Below the pieces are notes generated by a model, which saw nothing but the letters and a program-made list of their open reading frames with translations, had not been told where the DNA came from and made no database searches. Of a DNA stretch of 64,000 bases, positions 63,831-64,000 are shown piece by piece. How positions within the stretch are numbered: the stretch's first letter is position 1; the number at the start of each line of letters is the position of its first letter. The stretch is from contig NC_088295.1 of the NCBI RefSeq assembly GCF_032854445.1, positions 82,876,644 through 82,940,643 of the forward strand, written 5' to 3'. The stretch is from Liolophura sinensis (Eukaryota > Mollusca > Polyplacophora > Chitonida > Chitonidae). Made by a program: the position numbers and the translations under genes.

Positions 63831-64000
63831 AGACTGCTGAGTTGATCTCCACTGACGACTACATTGGTATAATACTGTCAGATGTAGCAATAGACATCCG
63901 TTCCTAAACAATATATTTTTTTTACTAATTTAGTAAGTTTGAATAATGAAGAACATTAACACATCATCCATATTTAACATCGTTGTAAATTCATTGTTCA

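Overview
The window looks like nuclear DNA from a lophotrochozoan animal, most likely a mollusc. The genes have GT-AG introns, and gene density is low: four recognisable loci in 64 kb. The rest is rich in short tRNA-derived SINEs of two kinds I associate with mollusc genomes. One has a conserved 3' module reading 'ggtgttttacgccgtactca' and an AAAT-type tail; the other ends in (CACT)n. Minisatellites and AT microsatellites are also common. The species cannot be named from sequence alone.

Layout. 1-850: a decayed LINE reverse transcriptase on the minus strand. 6327-10909 (+): a two-exon Shaw/Kv3-type voltage-gated K+ channel gene (469 aa). 12.6-26.7 kb: no genes; instead a decayed tandem array of about 3.9 kb units, plus a diverged second copy (24.0-24.96 kb) of the channel gene's 3' flank. 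27.2-34.6 kb: minisatellites, a 98-bp AT tract and one full-length SINE. 34696-37423 (-): a second two-exon Shaw-type K+ channel (460 aa), convergent with the first, with its intron at the same place and phase and a cluster of CRE-like TGACGT sites inside it. 41458-44826 (-): a small four-EF-hand protein (about 155 aa in the proposed model) with one intact calcium loop. 44.8-56.4 kb: no gene, but a 65-bp minisatellite, a pair of inverted MITE-like elements and smaller repeats. 56489-62347 (+): a complete six-exon TBCEL gene (tubulin cofactor E-like, 425 aa), followed by a 35-bp minisatellite and a possible distal poly(A) signal.

How the genes relate. The two channels are clearly paralogues. 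They share exon structure, the T1 zinc motif HX5CX20CC, an S4 sensor lacking the two outermost charges, and a TVP sequence in place of the S6 PVP hinge. The repeat array between them holds a diverged copy of sequence from beside the first channel, so local segmental duplication probably shaped the locus. TBCEL and the EF-hand gene have no evident functional link to the channels. The observations most worth following are the unusual voltage sensors and gates, the CRE-like cluster in the second channel's intron, and the 3.9-kb array.
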